64,000 nt of DNA from JAMXLO01 sp963749575 (GTDB taxonomy: Bacteria > Pseudomonadota > Alphaproteobacteria > Acetobacterales > Acetobacteraceae), in assembly GCA_963749575.1 (NCBI GenBank), contig CAVVNM010000014.1:372001-436000 (forward strand), read 5' to 3'. The translations under genes and the position numbers were made by a program. The notes under the pieces were generated by a model. That model was given only the letters and a program-made list of their open reading frames with translations. It did no database searches and had not been told where the DNA came from. Shown piece after piece: positions 9,384-18,237 of the stretch (position 1 is its first letter; each line of letters begins with the position of its first letter).

Positions 9384-10304
9384 ATGACCGAACACGTATC
9401 CATCTGCGAAGTCGGCCCCCGCGACGGCCTGCAGATTGCCAAGACACGCATGACCACGGATGCCAAGGTGCGCTGGATCAAGGCGATCGCCGGGGCCGGC
9501 GTGAAGGAGATCGAGGTCGGCAGCTTCGTCCCGCCACGCGTGATCCCGCAGCTCTCCGACACACCCGAGGTGGTCGAGCAGTGCCTGATGATCCCTGGGC
9601 TCATCGTGCAGGCACTCGTCCCCAACCTGCGCGGCGCGCAGAACGCCTACCACGCCGGCGTGCACAAGATCAGCATCCCGGTCTCGGTCAGCGAGGGCCA
9701 CAGCATGGCCAACCTGAACCGCATGCCGGCACAGTCGATCACCATGATGCGCGAGATCATGGACTGGCTGCACGCGCAGCCGCGCCGCGTGCCGGTGGTC
9801 GCCGGCTGCTCTACCGCGTTCGGCTGCTCGATCGACGGCGTGGTGCCGACGGCCAAGACGGTGGCGCTGGCCAAGGGCCTGGCGGATGCCGGTGTCGATC
9901 AGATCATGCTGGCCGACACCGTCGGCTACGCGCATCCGGCGCAGATCAAGGAGGTGGTGCGCGCCACCCGTGATGCGATCGGCGACACGCTGTACGGGCT
10001 GCACCTGCACGACACCTGCGGCCTCGGCATCGCCAACGCCCTGGCCGGGCTGGAGGAGGGCATCCGCGCCTTCGATGCCTGTCTCGCCGGGCTGGGCGGG
10101 TGCCCGTATGCGCCTGGCGCCTCGGGCAATGTGGTGACCGAAGACCTGGTGTTCATGCTGGAGAGTATGGGCTTCGCCACCGGCATCGATCTGGCGAAGC
10201 TGATCGAGGCACGCCGGCTGCTGCACGAGGGATTGCCGGAGGAACCGATGCACGGGCAGGTGCCGAAGGCCGGTATTCCGCGGACGTTCAGGGCGGCGGC
10301 GTAG
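9384..10304 (+). CDS. hydroxymethylglutaryl-CoA lyase family protein
   Basis: TIM-barrel lyase of 306 residues. The family reaction splits HMG-CoA into acetyl-CoA and acetoacetate, the last step of leucine degradation, but relatives act on citramalyl- or similar CoA esters. The visible motifs are GPRDGLQ with Asp14, the metal-ligand pair His207/His209 in HLHDTCG, and the active-site loop AGLGGCPYA with Cys240. The ATG at 9384 is the first start that leads straight into the family N-terminus. Its ribosome site is weak, and the long open frame upstream is repeat DNA. It lies opposite the crotonase gene, which supports an acyl-CoA catabolic unit. No carboxylase or CoA-transferase genes are adjacent, so the true substrate is open. 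Confidence 0.93.
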   Translation: MTEHVSICEVGPRDGLQIAKTRMTTDAKVRWIKAIAGAGVKEIEVGSFVPPRVIPQLSDTPEVVEQCLMIPGLIVQALVPNLRGAQNAYHAGVHKISIPVSVSEGHSMANLNRMPAQSITMMREIMDWLHAQPRRVPVVAGCSTAFGCSIDGVVPTAKTVALAKGLADAGVDQIMLADTVGYAHPAQIKEVVRATRDAIGDTLYGLHLHDTCGLGIANALAGLEEGIRAFDACLAGLGGCPYAPGASGNVVTEDLVFMLESMGFATGIDLAKLIEARRLLHEGLPEEPMHGQVPKAGIPRTFRAAA

Positions 10305-10390
10305 CGCCAGTTACCGTCCGCATGCCCCAGGCATACTCGAGCGATTTCTCAGCATGCCGTGAGCCGCCTGTCTGCGATAATAATCAACCC

Positions 10391-11773
10391 TCAGTTCAGG
10401 AAGATCTTCCCCGGGTTCAGTATCCCCCGCGGATCCAGCGCCTGCTTCACCGAGCGCATCACCGCCAGCGCCTCGGCGCCGTGCTCCTGCTCGAGGAACT
10501 CGCGCTTGCCGATCCCCACGCCGTGCTCGCCGCTGCACGATCCGCCGAGCGCCAGCGCGCGGGCGACGATCTTCTTGTCGAGGTCCCAGGCGCGCTGCAG
10601 CCCATCCGGTTCCGGCGGCACCAGGATCACGGTATGGAAGTTGCCGTCGCCGACATGGCCGACGATCGGTGCGGTCAGGCCCGACGCGGCGATGTCCTGC
10701 TTGGCGCCGAGGATCGCCTCGTCCAACCGCGAGATCGGCACGATGGCGTCGGTGGCGATCCCCTGGTGCCCCGGCCGCAGCGCCAGGCACGCCCACAGCG
10801 CATCATGCCGTGCCTGCCACAGCTTGCCGCGTTCGGCGGCATCGGTGGCCCAGCGGAACCCCTGCCCGTCGTAACCGGCGGCGATCTCCTCCGCCTGCTG
10901 TGCCTGTTCGGCGACCGCCGCGGTGGTGCCGTGGAATTCGAAGAACAGGCTGGGCAGCCGCTGCAGCCCTTCCAGTTTCGAATACGCGATGCAGGCCGCC
11001 ATCTGCACCTCGTCCAGCAGCTCCATGCGCGCCACCGGGATGCCCATCTGGAGGATCGCGATCACCGTCTCCACGGCGCCGCGCAGTGTCGGGAACTGGC
11101 AGGTGGCGGACGACATCGCCTCGGGGATGCCCTGTAGCCTCAACTGGACCTCGGTGATGACGCCGAGAGTGCCCTCGGAGCCGATGAACAGCCGGGTCAG
11201 GTCGTAGCCGGCGGCGGACTTGCGCACCCGCCCGCCGGTGCGGATCAGCCGCCCATCGGCCAGCGCCACGGTCAGCCCCAGCACGTTCTCGCGGATCGTG
11301 CCGTAGCGCACCGCGTTGGTGCCCGAGGCGCGCGTCGCGCACATGCCGCCGACGGTACACAGCGAGGTGCCGGGATCGACCGGGAAGAACAGCCCCTGGT
11401 CGCGCAGGTGCTCGTTGAGCTGATCGCGCGTGACACCGGCCTCGACGCGGCAGTCCATGTCGGGCTGGCTCACCTCGATGATGCGCGTCATGCGAGACAG
11501 GTCGAGCGTGATGCCGCCGCGCACCGGCGTTACATGGCCTTCCAGCGACGTGCCCGCACCCCACGCCACCAGCGGCACGCGCGCGGCGTTGCACAGCGTG
11601 AGCAGGTGCGCGGCCTCGTCGGAGGTTTCGATGAACGCGACAGCATCAGGCAGCACCGGCGGCTGGGTGTCCTGGCCGTGCGAGTGGTGCTCGCGCAGTG
11701 TGGCATTGGTGGTGATGCGCTCGGCCAGAAAGGCGCGGGCGCCCTCGATCACGGTCTCGACGGGGGTTGCCAT
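10391..11773 (-). CDS. FAD-linked oxidase, D-lactate/glycolate dehydrogenase (GlcD-like)
   Basis: Oxidises a 2-hydroxy acid (D-lactate, glycolate or similar) and passes electrons to the respiratory chain. The 460-residue product has an N-terminal FAD_binding_4 domain of the PCMH type (GAGTSLEGHV, then DPGTSLCTVGGM) and a C-terminal FAD-oxidase_C domain with the substrate/metal segment GHVGDGNFH and the closing motif SGEHGVGIGKREF. The start at 11773 (MATPVE) is preceded by AGAGGA; an ATG at 11792-11794 is a second choice. It stands alone as a one-subunit enzyme, since glcE and glcF partners are absent. It points away from HMGL's direction, with an 86-bp gap between the convergent ends. Confidence 0.92.
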   Translation of the reverse strand: MATPVETVIEGARAFLAERITTNATLREHHSHGQDTQPPVLPDAVAFIETSDEAAHLLTLCNAARVPLVAWGAGTSLEGHVTPVRGGITLDLSRMTRIIEVSQPDMDCRVEAGVTRDQLNEHLRDQGLFFPVDPGTSLCTVGGMCATRASGTNAVRYGTIRENVLGLTVALADGRLIRTGGRVRKSAAGYDLTRLFIGSEGTLGVITEVQLRLQGIPEAMSSATCQFPTLRGAVETVIAILQMGIPVARMELLDEVQMAACIAYSKLEGLQRLPSLFFEFHGTTAAVAEQAQQAEEIAAGYDGQGFRWATDAAERGKLWQARHDALWACLALRPGHQGIATDAIVPISRLDEAILGAKQDIAASGLTAPIVGHVGDGNFHTVILVPPEPDGLQRAWDLDKKIVARALALGGSCSGEHGVGIGKREFLEQEHGAEALAVMRSVKQALDPRGILNPGKIFLN

Positions 11774-12045
11774 CGCGGGGTCCTCTGGCGTCATGCCTGC
11801 TGCCCCATAGGACCTGCCGGCGCGGGCTGGCAAGGGATCGGCTCGCGATCCTGCCGATCGACGCGCAACACACGCAGGCGCGGGCGGCTGACCGGCACCG
11901 TGGCAACCGCGGACGCGGCGGCGATGAATTCCCTGCACAGTTCCCGATTGCGCCCGCGGGGTCAGCGGCGCGTGACGCCGGACGTCGGCCGGTGCCGGGA
12001 CAGCAGCGACGCCATGCCGACGCGGCGATCAGGGTGTCGGGGCGG

Positions 12046-13768
12046 TCAGCGTGTCAGGTTGACCTTGGCAAGATCGATCAGCTCGCCGGCTCTGCCGCTC
12101 AGCACCGCCTTGACCATGAACAGGCCGAAGTGCTCCGCCTGGTCGAGCGTTGCCTTGGGCGGCAAAGCGAGTTCCTGGCGGGCACTGACGACATCGACGA
12201 GTGCCGGCCCGTCATGGCTGAACGCCGCCGCCAGTCCTTCCCGCAGATCGCGCGGCCGCTCGATGCGCACACCCTTCACGCCCATCGCCTCCGCCATGGC
12301 AGCGAAATTCGGGTTCTTGAGATCGCACCCCCGATCCAGAAACCCGTTGGCCTTCATCTCCATCTCGACGAAGCCAAGGGTGCCGTTGTTCAGCACCACG
12401 ACCTTGATCGGCAGGCCGAGCTGCGTCAGCGTGATGAAATCGCCCATCATCATGGTGAAGCCCCCGTCGCCGGAGAGCGAGATCACCTGGCGTTTCGGGT
12501 CTGTCGCCTGGGCACCGATCGCCTGCAACAAGGCGTTGGCCATGGAGCCGTGATTGAACGATCCGATCAGCCGACGCCGTCCATTCATCTTGAGGTAGCG
12601 CGCCGCCCAGACCGAAGGGGTACCGACGTCACAGGTGAACACCGCATCGTCGGCCGCGATTTCGTTGACCAGACGTGCCAAATACTGCGGATGGATGACC
12701 GTGCTGTCGGGACCGCTCTCGGCCAGCGCGTCGAGCGCCTGGCGGGCCTTCCTGTAGTGGTCCAGCGCGCTGTCCAGATGCGCGCTGTCGGTCTTTTCGA
12801 CGACATGCGGCGCGAGTGCCAGCAGCGTCGCGCGGACATCGGCCAGCACGCCCAGCGTCAGCGGGCAGCGGTTGCCCAGCGCTTCCGGCCGGATGTCCAC
12901 CTGCACGATGCGCGCGCGCTCGGGATAGAACTGCCGATAGGGAAAATCCGTCCCCAGCATCAGCAGCGTGTCGCATTCCTTCATGGCGGCGTAGCCGGAC
13001 GAAAATCCGATCAGCCCGGTCATGCCGACGTCGTAGGGGTTGTCGGTACTCGACGTGTTGCTTCCCCCGCAGGGAGTGGACGATCGGTGCCTTGAGCCTG
13101 CCGGCAAGCGCCACAACCTCGGCGTGAGCGCCCGCGCAGCCGGCTCCGCACAGCATGGTGACCCGGCTCGCTTCGTTCAGGATACCGGCGAGCCGCAACA
13201 GTTCGTCCAGGTTGGGACGGAGGTCGGGCGGCCCGGGCGCGATCCAGGTCGGCGGCGGCGCGGCCAGCGGTCTCAGCGCGACGTCGCCCGGCAGCACCAC
13301 GACGGCCACGCCCTGCCGCGCGACGGCAACGCGCATCGCGCGCTGGAGAATTTGTGGGACCAGGGCTGGATTGGAAACAAGTTCGACGTAGTGGCTGCAT
13401 TCCCGAAACAGGATCTCGGGATGGGTCGCCTGGAAGTAATCGATGCCGATTTCGCTGCTCGGGATGTGTGCCGCGATCGCGAGGACCGGGGCTCTGCTGC
13501 GATGGCAGTCGAACAGCCCGTTGATCAGATGCAGGTTCCCGGGTCCGCAACTCCCTGCGCAGACGGCGAGTTCGCCGGTCAGCTGCGCCTCCGCGCCCGC
13601 GGCGAATGCGGCCGCCTCCTCATGCCGGAGATGCAGCCATTCAATCTTGCCTCGTTGGTACAGCGCATCGGTGAAGCCGTTGAGGGAATCGCCGACCACA
13701 CCGAAGACGCGTTTCACGCCGGCCTGCTCGAGGGTCGCGGCAATGAACTGTGCGGCTGTGTCGGTCAT
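12046..13768 (-). CDS. poxB: pyruvate:quinone oxidoreductase, PoxB type (one +1 frame change)
   Basis: Thiamine-diphosphate and FAD enzyme that decarboxylates pyruvate to acetate and CO2 and feeds electrons to ubiquinone at the membrane. It follows E. coli PoxB closely along its length: TPP glutamate region RHEEAAAFAAGAEA, FAD-domain segment APIVHSLRGKQHVEY, TPP-binding SGDGGF and a C-terminal membrane-binding tail SGRAGELIDLAKVN. The frame breaks at about 13045, where one extra G separates HVEY from DNPYDVGM. Removing it gives 573 codons of protein, matching E. coli PoxB (572). GGAGA precedes the start at 13768. The disruption is probably a sequencing insertion, because both halves are fully conserved. 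It is divergent from the peptide-transport operon. Confidence 0.93.
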
Positions 13769-13823
13769 GTTGCGCTCTCCGTCAGGGGTTCGATGTGCTG
13801 GGCGCCAAGCGGCCTCGCGCGGC

Positions 13824-13988
13824 ATGTTCCAGTTGCGGCAGATCCTCTTGGTGGCAATGGCCGGTGTGGGCTACACCGGCGCGGCGCCGACAGATTGGAC
13901 CAACCCGGCGGCTTTGTCGCAAGTCGCTGCACCAGCCCGCGGTCCCGGCAAGGTGTCCGGGCGGTACGCCGGATCAGCGAGCGGCTGA
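13824..13988 (+). CDS. possible small secreted protein, 54 residues
   Basis: Small open frame in the 241-bp gap between divergent poxB and the transporter operon. It begins with ATG 13824, and the product MFQLRQILLVAMAGVGYTG has a hydrophobic N-terminus like a signal peptide. The rest is Ala/Gly/Pro-rich with no recognised family. There is no clear ribosome site. It may be chance coding in GC-rich DNA, and the same span must also hold the promoters of both flanking units. Confidence 0.22.
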   Translation: MFQLRQILLVAMAGVGYTGAAPTDWTNPAALSQVAAPARGPGKVSGRYAGSASG

Positions 13989-14030
13989 CGATGCGGGGAG
14001 AGCTTCCGACTGAGCGACGACCGGGACAGC

Positions 14031-15002
14031 GTGCTGAGCGTCGAACACCTGCGGACCGAGTTCCGCATCGGGGGCGCCTGGCACGCCGCAGTGGACGATG
14101 TGTCGTTCGCGCTGGCACCACGCGAGACGCTGGCGCTGGTGGGCGAGTCCGGCTGCGGCAAGTCGGTGACCGCGCTGTCGGTGATGGGTCTGGTGCCGGC
14201 GCCGCAAGGGCGGATCGGCGGTGGGCAGATCGTGCTGGAGGGGCGCCAACTGGTGGGCCTGCCCGAACCGGCTCTGGAGCAGCTGCGCGGTGCGCGGATG
14301 GCGATGATCTTCCAGGAGCCGATGACCAGCCTGAACCCGGTGATGACGATCGGCGCTCAGGTGGCCGAGGCGTTGAGCGTGCACCAGGGTCTGTCGCGGC
14401 GGGACGCGGAGGCCAAGGCGCTGGCGGTGCTGGACGAGGTGAAGATCCCCTCGGCGGCGCGGCGGTTCCACGAGTATCCGCACCAATTCTCCGGCGGCAT
14501 GCGCCAGCGGGTGATGATCGCCATGGCGCTGGCGTGCGAGCCGGCGGTGCTGCTGGCCGATGAGCCGACCACCGCGCTCGACGTGACGATCCAGGCACAG
14601 GTGCTGGGGCTGTTGGCCGACCTGAAGGAGCGGCATGGCATGGCGATGCTGTTCATCACCCACAATCTTGGCGTGGTGGCGCAGATCGCCGACCGGGTGG
14701 CGGTGATGTATGCCGGGCAGATCGTCGAGCAGGCGGCGGTCGCCGCGATCTTCGCGCGGCCGGCGCACCCCTATACGCGCGCGTTGTTCGCCGCGATCCC
14801 GCGCATGGATCGTGACGCGCAGGAGCTTGCCGCGATTCCCGGCCGGGTGCCGCCGTTGGACGGGATGCCCGAAGGGTGCCGTTTCGCGCCGCGGTGTCCA
14901 CTTGCACGCGAAGGCTGCGAGCGACCCCAGGTGCTGGCGCGGTTCGGCAACGCACATCTGGCGCGCTGCCATGTGGCGACGGGGGCTACGGTTGCGGCTT
15001 GA
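14031..15002 (+). CDS. peptide ABC transporter ATP-binding protein (DppD/OppD type)
   Basis: One of two ATPases that drive peptide import. It has 323 residues from GTG 14031. A better N-terminus (SDDRDSVLSVEHL, like many family starts) would come from CTG 14010, which sits after GGGGAG at 13994-13999, so a non-ATG or mis-sequenced start is possible. Motifs: Walker A GESGCGKS, Q-loop FQEPMTSLNP, signature FSGGMRQRV, Walker B LLADEPTTALD and H-loop ITHN. The C-terminal oligopeptide-transporter extension has the cysteine cluster (CRFAPRCPLAREGC) seen in DppD/OppD. It opens the 14-20.8 kb transport operon, but the MazEF module separates it from the binding-protein gene. Confidence 0.94.
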   Translation: MLSVEHLRTEFRIGGAWHAAVDDVSFALAPRETLALVGESGCGKSVTALSVMGLVPAPQGRIGGGQIVLEGRQLVGLPEPALEQLRGARMAMIFQEPMTSLNPVMTIGAQVAEALSVHQGLSRRDAEAKALAVLDEVKIPSAARRFHEYPHQFSGGMRQRVMIAMALACEPAVLLADEPTTALDVTIQAQVLGLLADLKERHGMAMLFITHNLGVVAQIADRVAVMYAGQIVEQAAVAAIFARPAHPYTRALFAAIPRMDRDAQELAAIPGRVPPLDGMPEGCRFAPRCPLAREGCERPQVLARFGNAHLARCHVATGATVAA

Positions 15003-15029
15003 GGCTCGTTCTGGAATATACTATGTATA
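14992..15029 (+). promoter_or_regulatory. promoter and palindromic operator of mazEF
   Basis: TTGCGG (14992-14997), a 19-bp spacer and TATACT (15017-15022) form a plausible sigma-70 promoter. The -10 element lies inside the perfect palindrome TATAC-TAT-GTATA (15017-15029), placed just before the antitoxin start. This is where MazE/MazEF autorepression operators usually sit. The sites are read directly; the regulatory role is inferred from toxin-antitoxin biology. Confidence 0.55.
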
Positions 15030-15046
15030 ACCACTGGGACAGGGTC

Positions 15047-15298
15047 ATGGCGATGCCGGGGACATTGCAGAAGTGGGGCCACAGCGTCGGAGTGCGGTTG
15101 CCGAAGCCGATGCTGGAACAGATCGGCCTTGCCGAAGGGTCGCAGGTCGATGTGCTGGTAGAGGGTGACCACCTGGTCATCCGCCGCGCCCGCCGTCGCC
15201 CGACGCTCGATGAACTATTGGATCAGTGCAGGCCGGAGAACCGGCCCGAGCCGATCGATTGGGGTCCTGATGTCGGACGCGAAATCGTCCCGGAGTGA
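15047..15298 (+). CDS. MazE-type antitoxin (AbrB/SpoVT fold)
   Basis: Antitoxin of a type II toxin-antitoxin pair, 83 residues. The N-terminal AbrB/SpoVT DNA-binding swapped-hairpin domain reads LQKWGHSVGVRLPK and EGSQVDVLVEGDHLVIR. A flexible, charged C-terminus of the kind that wraps the toxin follows. Start candidates are ATG 15023 (inside the palindrome), 15047 and 15053; 15047 fits family N-termini best. The stop codon lies at the end of the first copy of an 18-bp tandem duplication. The toxin gene overlaps by 29 bp, which couples their translation. The module sits within a peptide-transport operon on the same strand and probably has its own promoter. Confidence 0.87.
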   Translation: MAMPGTLQKWGHSVGVRLPKPMLEQIGLAEGSQVDVLVEGDHLVIRRARRRPTLDELLDQCRPENRPEPIDWGPDVGREIVPE

Positions 15299-15650
15299 GA
15301 AATCGTCCCGGAGTGATCGGTACATACCGGATCGCGGCGACTTCGCGCGCATGGTGCTGCATCCGCACACCGGACGCGAGCAAGACGGTGAATGGCCGGT
15401 TCTGGTCCTGAGCACGAAGCGGTTCAGCTCCGTCACCGGCTACGCTCTCGTCGCGCCGATCACACGGACGGTGCGGGACTGGCCTTTTGAAGTGCCCATT
15501 GAACCAGGCCACCGGGTCGGTGGTGTCGTGCTGTCGGACCAGGCAAGGAGCGTCGATTTCATGGCGCGGCACGCTCGCTTCCTTGGCCGGGCGCCGGCAC
15601 GGTTGACTGAGACCGTGGCGGAACGCATCACGACGATACTCGAGACCTGA
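15270..15650 (+). CDS. MazF-type endoribonuclease toxin
   Basis: Toxin of 126 residues in the MazF/PemK family, whose members cut mRNA at short sequence motifs. The family blocks are clear: PDRGDFARMVLHPHTG, then WPVLVLSTKRF, LVAPITRTVRDWPFEVPI and GVVLSDQARSVDF. The N-terminus carries a six-residue duplication (KSSRSE then KSSRSD) made by an 18-bp tandem repeat of DNA. Translation starts at ATG 15270 inside the antitoxin gene. The next gene, a peptide-binding protein, begins 26 bp after its stop, so readthrough from the toxin promoter could feed the transport genes. It is complete and looks functional. Confidence 0.9.
   Translation: MSDAKSSRSEKSSRSDRYIPDRGDFARMVLHPHTGREQDGEWPVLVLSTKRFSSVTGYALVAPITRTVRDWPFEVPIEPGHRVGGVVLSDQARSVDFMARHARFLGRAPARLTETVAERITTILET
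15281..15316. repeat. 18-bp tandem duplication across the mazE stop codon
   Basis: GAAATCGTCCCGGAGTGA occurs twice in exact tandem (15281-15298 and 15299-15316). The first copy ends with the antitoxin TGA. In the toxin frame it adds six residues. Because 18 is a multiple of three, the toxin frame is kept and the antitoxin product is unchanged. Confidence 0.95.
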
Positions 15651-15676
15651 CGACAAGAAACCACGGGAGACTTCGC

Positions 15677-17219
15677 ATGCTGATCCGGGCAGCCCTTCTG
15701 GCCACCGCTGTCGCCTTCACCGCGCCGGCCATGGCGCAGCCGAAGACCACGCTGAACTTCGGCATGTCGGCGCAGGACATCGGCCAGCTCGATCCGCATT
15801 TCGCCGTCTCCACCATCGACCGCGTGCCCGCCGCCATGATGTTCAACGGCCTGGTGCGGTTCGCGCCCGGCAGCGCTGATCCCGCCACGCTGGAACCCGA
15901 CCTCGCCGAGACCTGGGAAGCCACCGAGGACGGCAAGACCTGGACCTTCCACCTGCGCCACGGCGTGCAGTTCCATGGCGGCTTCGGCGAACTGACCGCC
16001 GATGACGTGGTGTTCAGCCTGAAGAAGGCGGGTGATGCCAAGACCTCGGCGTTCGCATCCGAACTGCGGCCGTTCCAGACCATCGAGGCGGTGGATCCCT
16101 ATACCGTCCGCCTGGTGCTGAAGGACAACGTGCCCGAGCGTACTCGGCATCCTCACCAACTACGCGCAGGGCTTCATCGTATCCAAGAAGGCGGTGGAGC
16201 AGCGCGGCGACGACTTCAAGCGCAACCCGATCGGCACCGGGCCGTTCGCCTTCGCCTCCGTCACGCCGAACCAGTCGCTCGAACTGGTGGCGAACGACGG
16301 ATATTTCCGCGGCGCGCCGAAGATCAAGAAGATCAGCTACCGCTTCATTCCGTCCGATGCCTCGCGCGACCTCGCGTTCCAGAACGGCGAGCTCGACGTG
16401 AACTACGGCCGCGCCGACCAGGCCTGGGTGAACCGCACCAAGGCGCAGCCGCACACCATCGTCGATGTGTTCGCGCCGGCCGAGCTGGCGGAGCTGCATC
16501 TCAACACCACGATCAAGCCGCTCGACGATATCCGGGTGCGCCAGGCGATCGCCTACGCGATCAACCGGCCGGAACTGGTGCGCTGGCGCGGCGCCGATGT
16601 CAGCCGCGAGGGCCAGGGCGTGATTCCGCGCGGCTATCTCGGCTTCACCACCGATACCGGCCTGCTGCCGAACAATATCGAGAAGGCGAAGGCGCTGCTG
16701 AAGGAGGCCGGCTACCCGGATGGTCTCACCATCAAGATGATCCAGTCGCAGCTTCCCGAGATGCTGACGGCGGCGCAGGTGTTCCAGGCGCAGCTCAAGC
16801 GGGCGGGGATCAACCTCGACATGCAGGTGGTCGAGCACGCCACCTACCACCAGCAGATCCGCCAGGACCTCAGTCCGATCGTGTACTATTCGGCCGCGCG
16901 GTTCCCGGTGGCGGACGTCTACCTGACGCAGTTCTTCCACTCGCGCAGCATCGTGAAGACGCCGACCGCGGTGACCAATTTCAGCCACTGCGACGTGGCC
17001 GACAAGGAGATCGACGCCGCGCGGGGCGAGACCGACAAGGCGAAGCAGCTGGCGCTGTGGGCCGAGGCGCAGAAGAAGATCGTGGCGCAGGTGTGCGCGG
17101 TGCCGATGTTCGAGACGCTGCAGGTGTACGCGCGGCACGACGACCTGGACTACGGCTACAAGCTGGAAGGCTCGATGTCGCTCGGCCCGATGATCACCGA
17201 GGCGACGCACTTCAAGTGA
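15677..17219 (+). CDS. peptide ABC transporter substrate-binding protein (one +1 frame change)
   Basis: Periplasmic SBP_bac_5 protein of the operon. The signal peptide ends at AFTAPAMA-Q. The family segments are LDPHFAVSTIDR, WTFHLRHGVQFHGG and, after the break, GTGPFAFASVTPNQS and IRVRQAIAYAINRPE. The frame shifts at about 16133-16135, where CCC should probably be CC. The second frame resumes at SVLGILTNYAQGF. With one base removed the gene is 514 codons, normal for the family. The downstream permease starts 7 bp after its stop. It is the operon's own binding protein and so sets the substrate range, probably di- or oligopeptides or similar amides. Confidence 0.9.
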
Positions 17220-17226
17220 GCGGCGG

Positions 17227-18166
17227 ATGATCGTCTACATCATCCGCCGCCTGCTCGCGGCGATCCCGACTCTGCTGGCCGTCCTCACGCTGGTGTTCCT
17301 GATCGTCCGCGTCGTGCCGGGCGATCCCGCGATCGCCATCCTCGGCGACCGCGCGACCCCCGAGGGCGTCGCCGCGCTGCACGCCAAACTCGGGCTCGAC
17401 AAGCCGATCTGGCAGCAATACGTCGACTTCCTTGCGCAATCGCTGTCCGGCGACTTCGGCCGCTCCATGGTGACCGGCCGGCCGATCCTGTCGGACGTCA
17501 GCGCCGTGCTGCCGCACACGCTCGATCTCACGCTGGCCTCGCTGATCGTCGGCTGCGTCATCGGCGTGCCGGCCGGCATCTGGGCGGCGCTGCATCGCAA
17601 TCGCCTGATCGACTACGCCGCGCGCCTGCTGTCGCTGATCGGGCTGTCGTTCCCGGTGTTCGTCTCCGGCATCTTCATCCTGCTGGTGTTCGCGCTGCAC
17701 TGGCGACTGTTCCCGGTGATCGGCAACGCGAACCTGAGCGATCCGATCGACCGGCTCGACAAGCTGGTGCTGCCGGCGGCGACGCTCGGGCCTGGTCATG
17801 GCCGCCTACATCACGCGCGTCACGCGCAGTGCGATGCTGTCGGTGCTCGGCGAGGACTATATCCGCACCGCGCGCGCCAAGGGCATTCCGTGGCGGCGCG
17901 TGGTCTGGCGCCACGGGCTGCGCAATGCGGCGATGCCGGTGGTGACCGTGGTCGGACTGTATATCGGCATCCTGATCGGCAACTCGGTGCTGACCGAGAT
18001 CGTGTTCAATCGCCCGGGCCTCGGCAAGATCATCGTCGGCGCGCTGAACCAGCGCGACTACACGATGCTGCAGGGGCTGATGGTGATCTACTGCTTCCTG
18101 ATCGTGGTGGTGAACCTGATCACCGACCTCACCTACGGCATGATCGATCCGCGGGTGAAGCAGTGA
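17227..18166 (+). CDS. peptide ABC transporter permease (DppB type, one +1 frame change)
   Basis: Inner-membrane permease with six predicted helices. The N-terminus is typical of DppB/OppB (IIRRLLAAIPTLLAVLTLVF), then comes the periplasmic insert (GDPAIAILGDRATPEGV). The EAA-type cytoplasmic loop lies in the second half (YIRTARAKGIPWRRVV). The frame breaks at GGG 17788-17790: LPAATLG is followed in the other frame by LVMAAYITRVTRSAML. Removing one G yields 312 residues, the usual length. Its stop is directly next to the next permease's leader. A pseudogene is unlikely because both parts are well conserved. Confidence 0.9.
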
Positions 18167-18187
18167 GCGGAGGGGCGGCGCCAGTAA

Positions 18188-18233
18188 CGCCGGGCCCCCT
18201 CCCCCCAACCCCCTCCCGCAAGGGGAGGGGGAG
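18188..18233. repeat. C-run/G-run hairpin repeat between the permease genes
   Basis: A C-rich arm (CCCCCTCCC) is followed by GCAA and a G-rich arm (GGGGAGGGGG), forming a strong hairpin. This matches the common GC-rich intergenic repeat of alphaproteobacteria (ctccccctcc...gggaggggg). Its G-rich right arm stands 5-10 nt before GTG 18238, so it can serve as the ribosome-binding site of the next gene. Confidence 0.6.
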
Positions 18234-18237
18234 TGTT

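Noticed and set aside
13045..13046. Programmed frameshifting in poxB or gyrB
   Set aside because: There is no slippery heptamer or stimulatory structure at the sites, and homologues use a single frame.
13040..14563. Open frame joining the antisense of poxB to an alternative frame of the DppD-type gene
   Set aside because: It is a low-complexity product with no motif and conflicts with both real genes.
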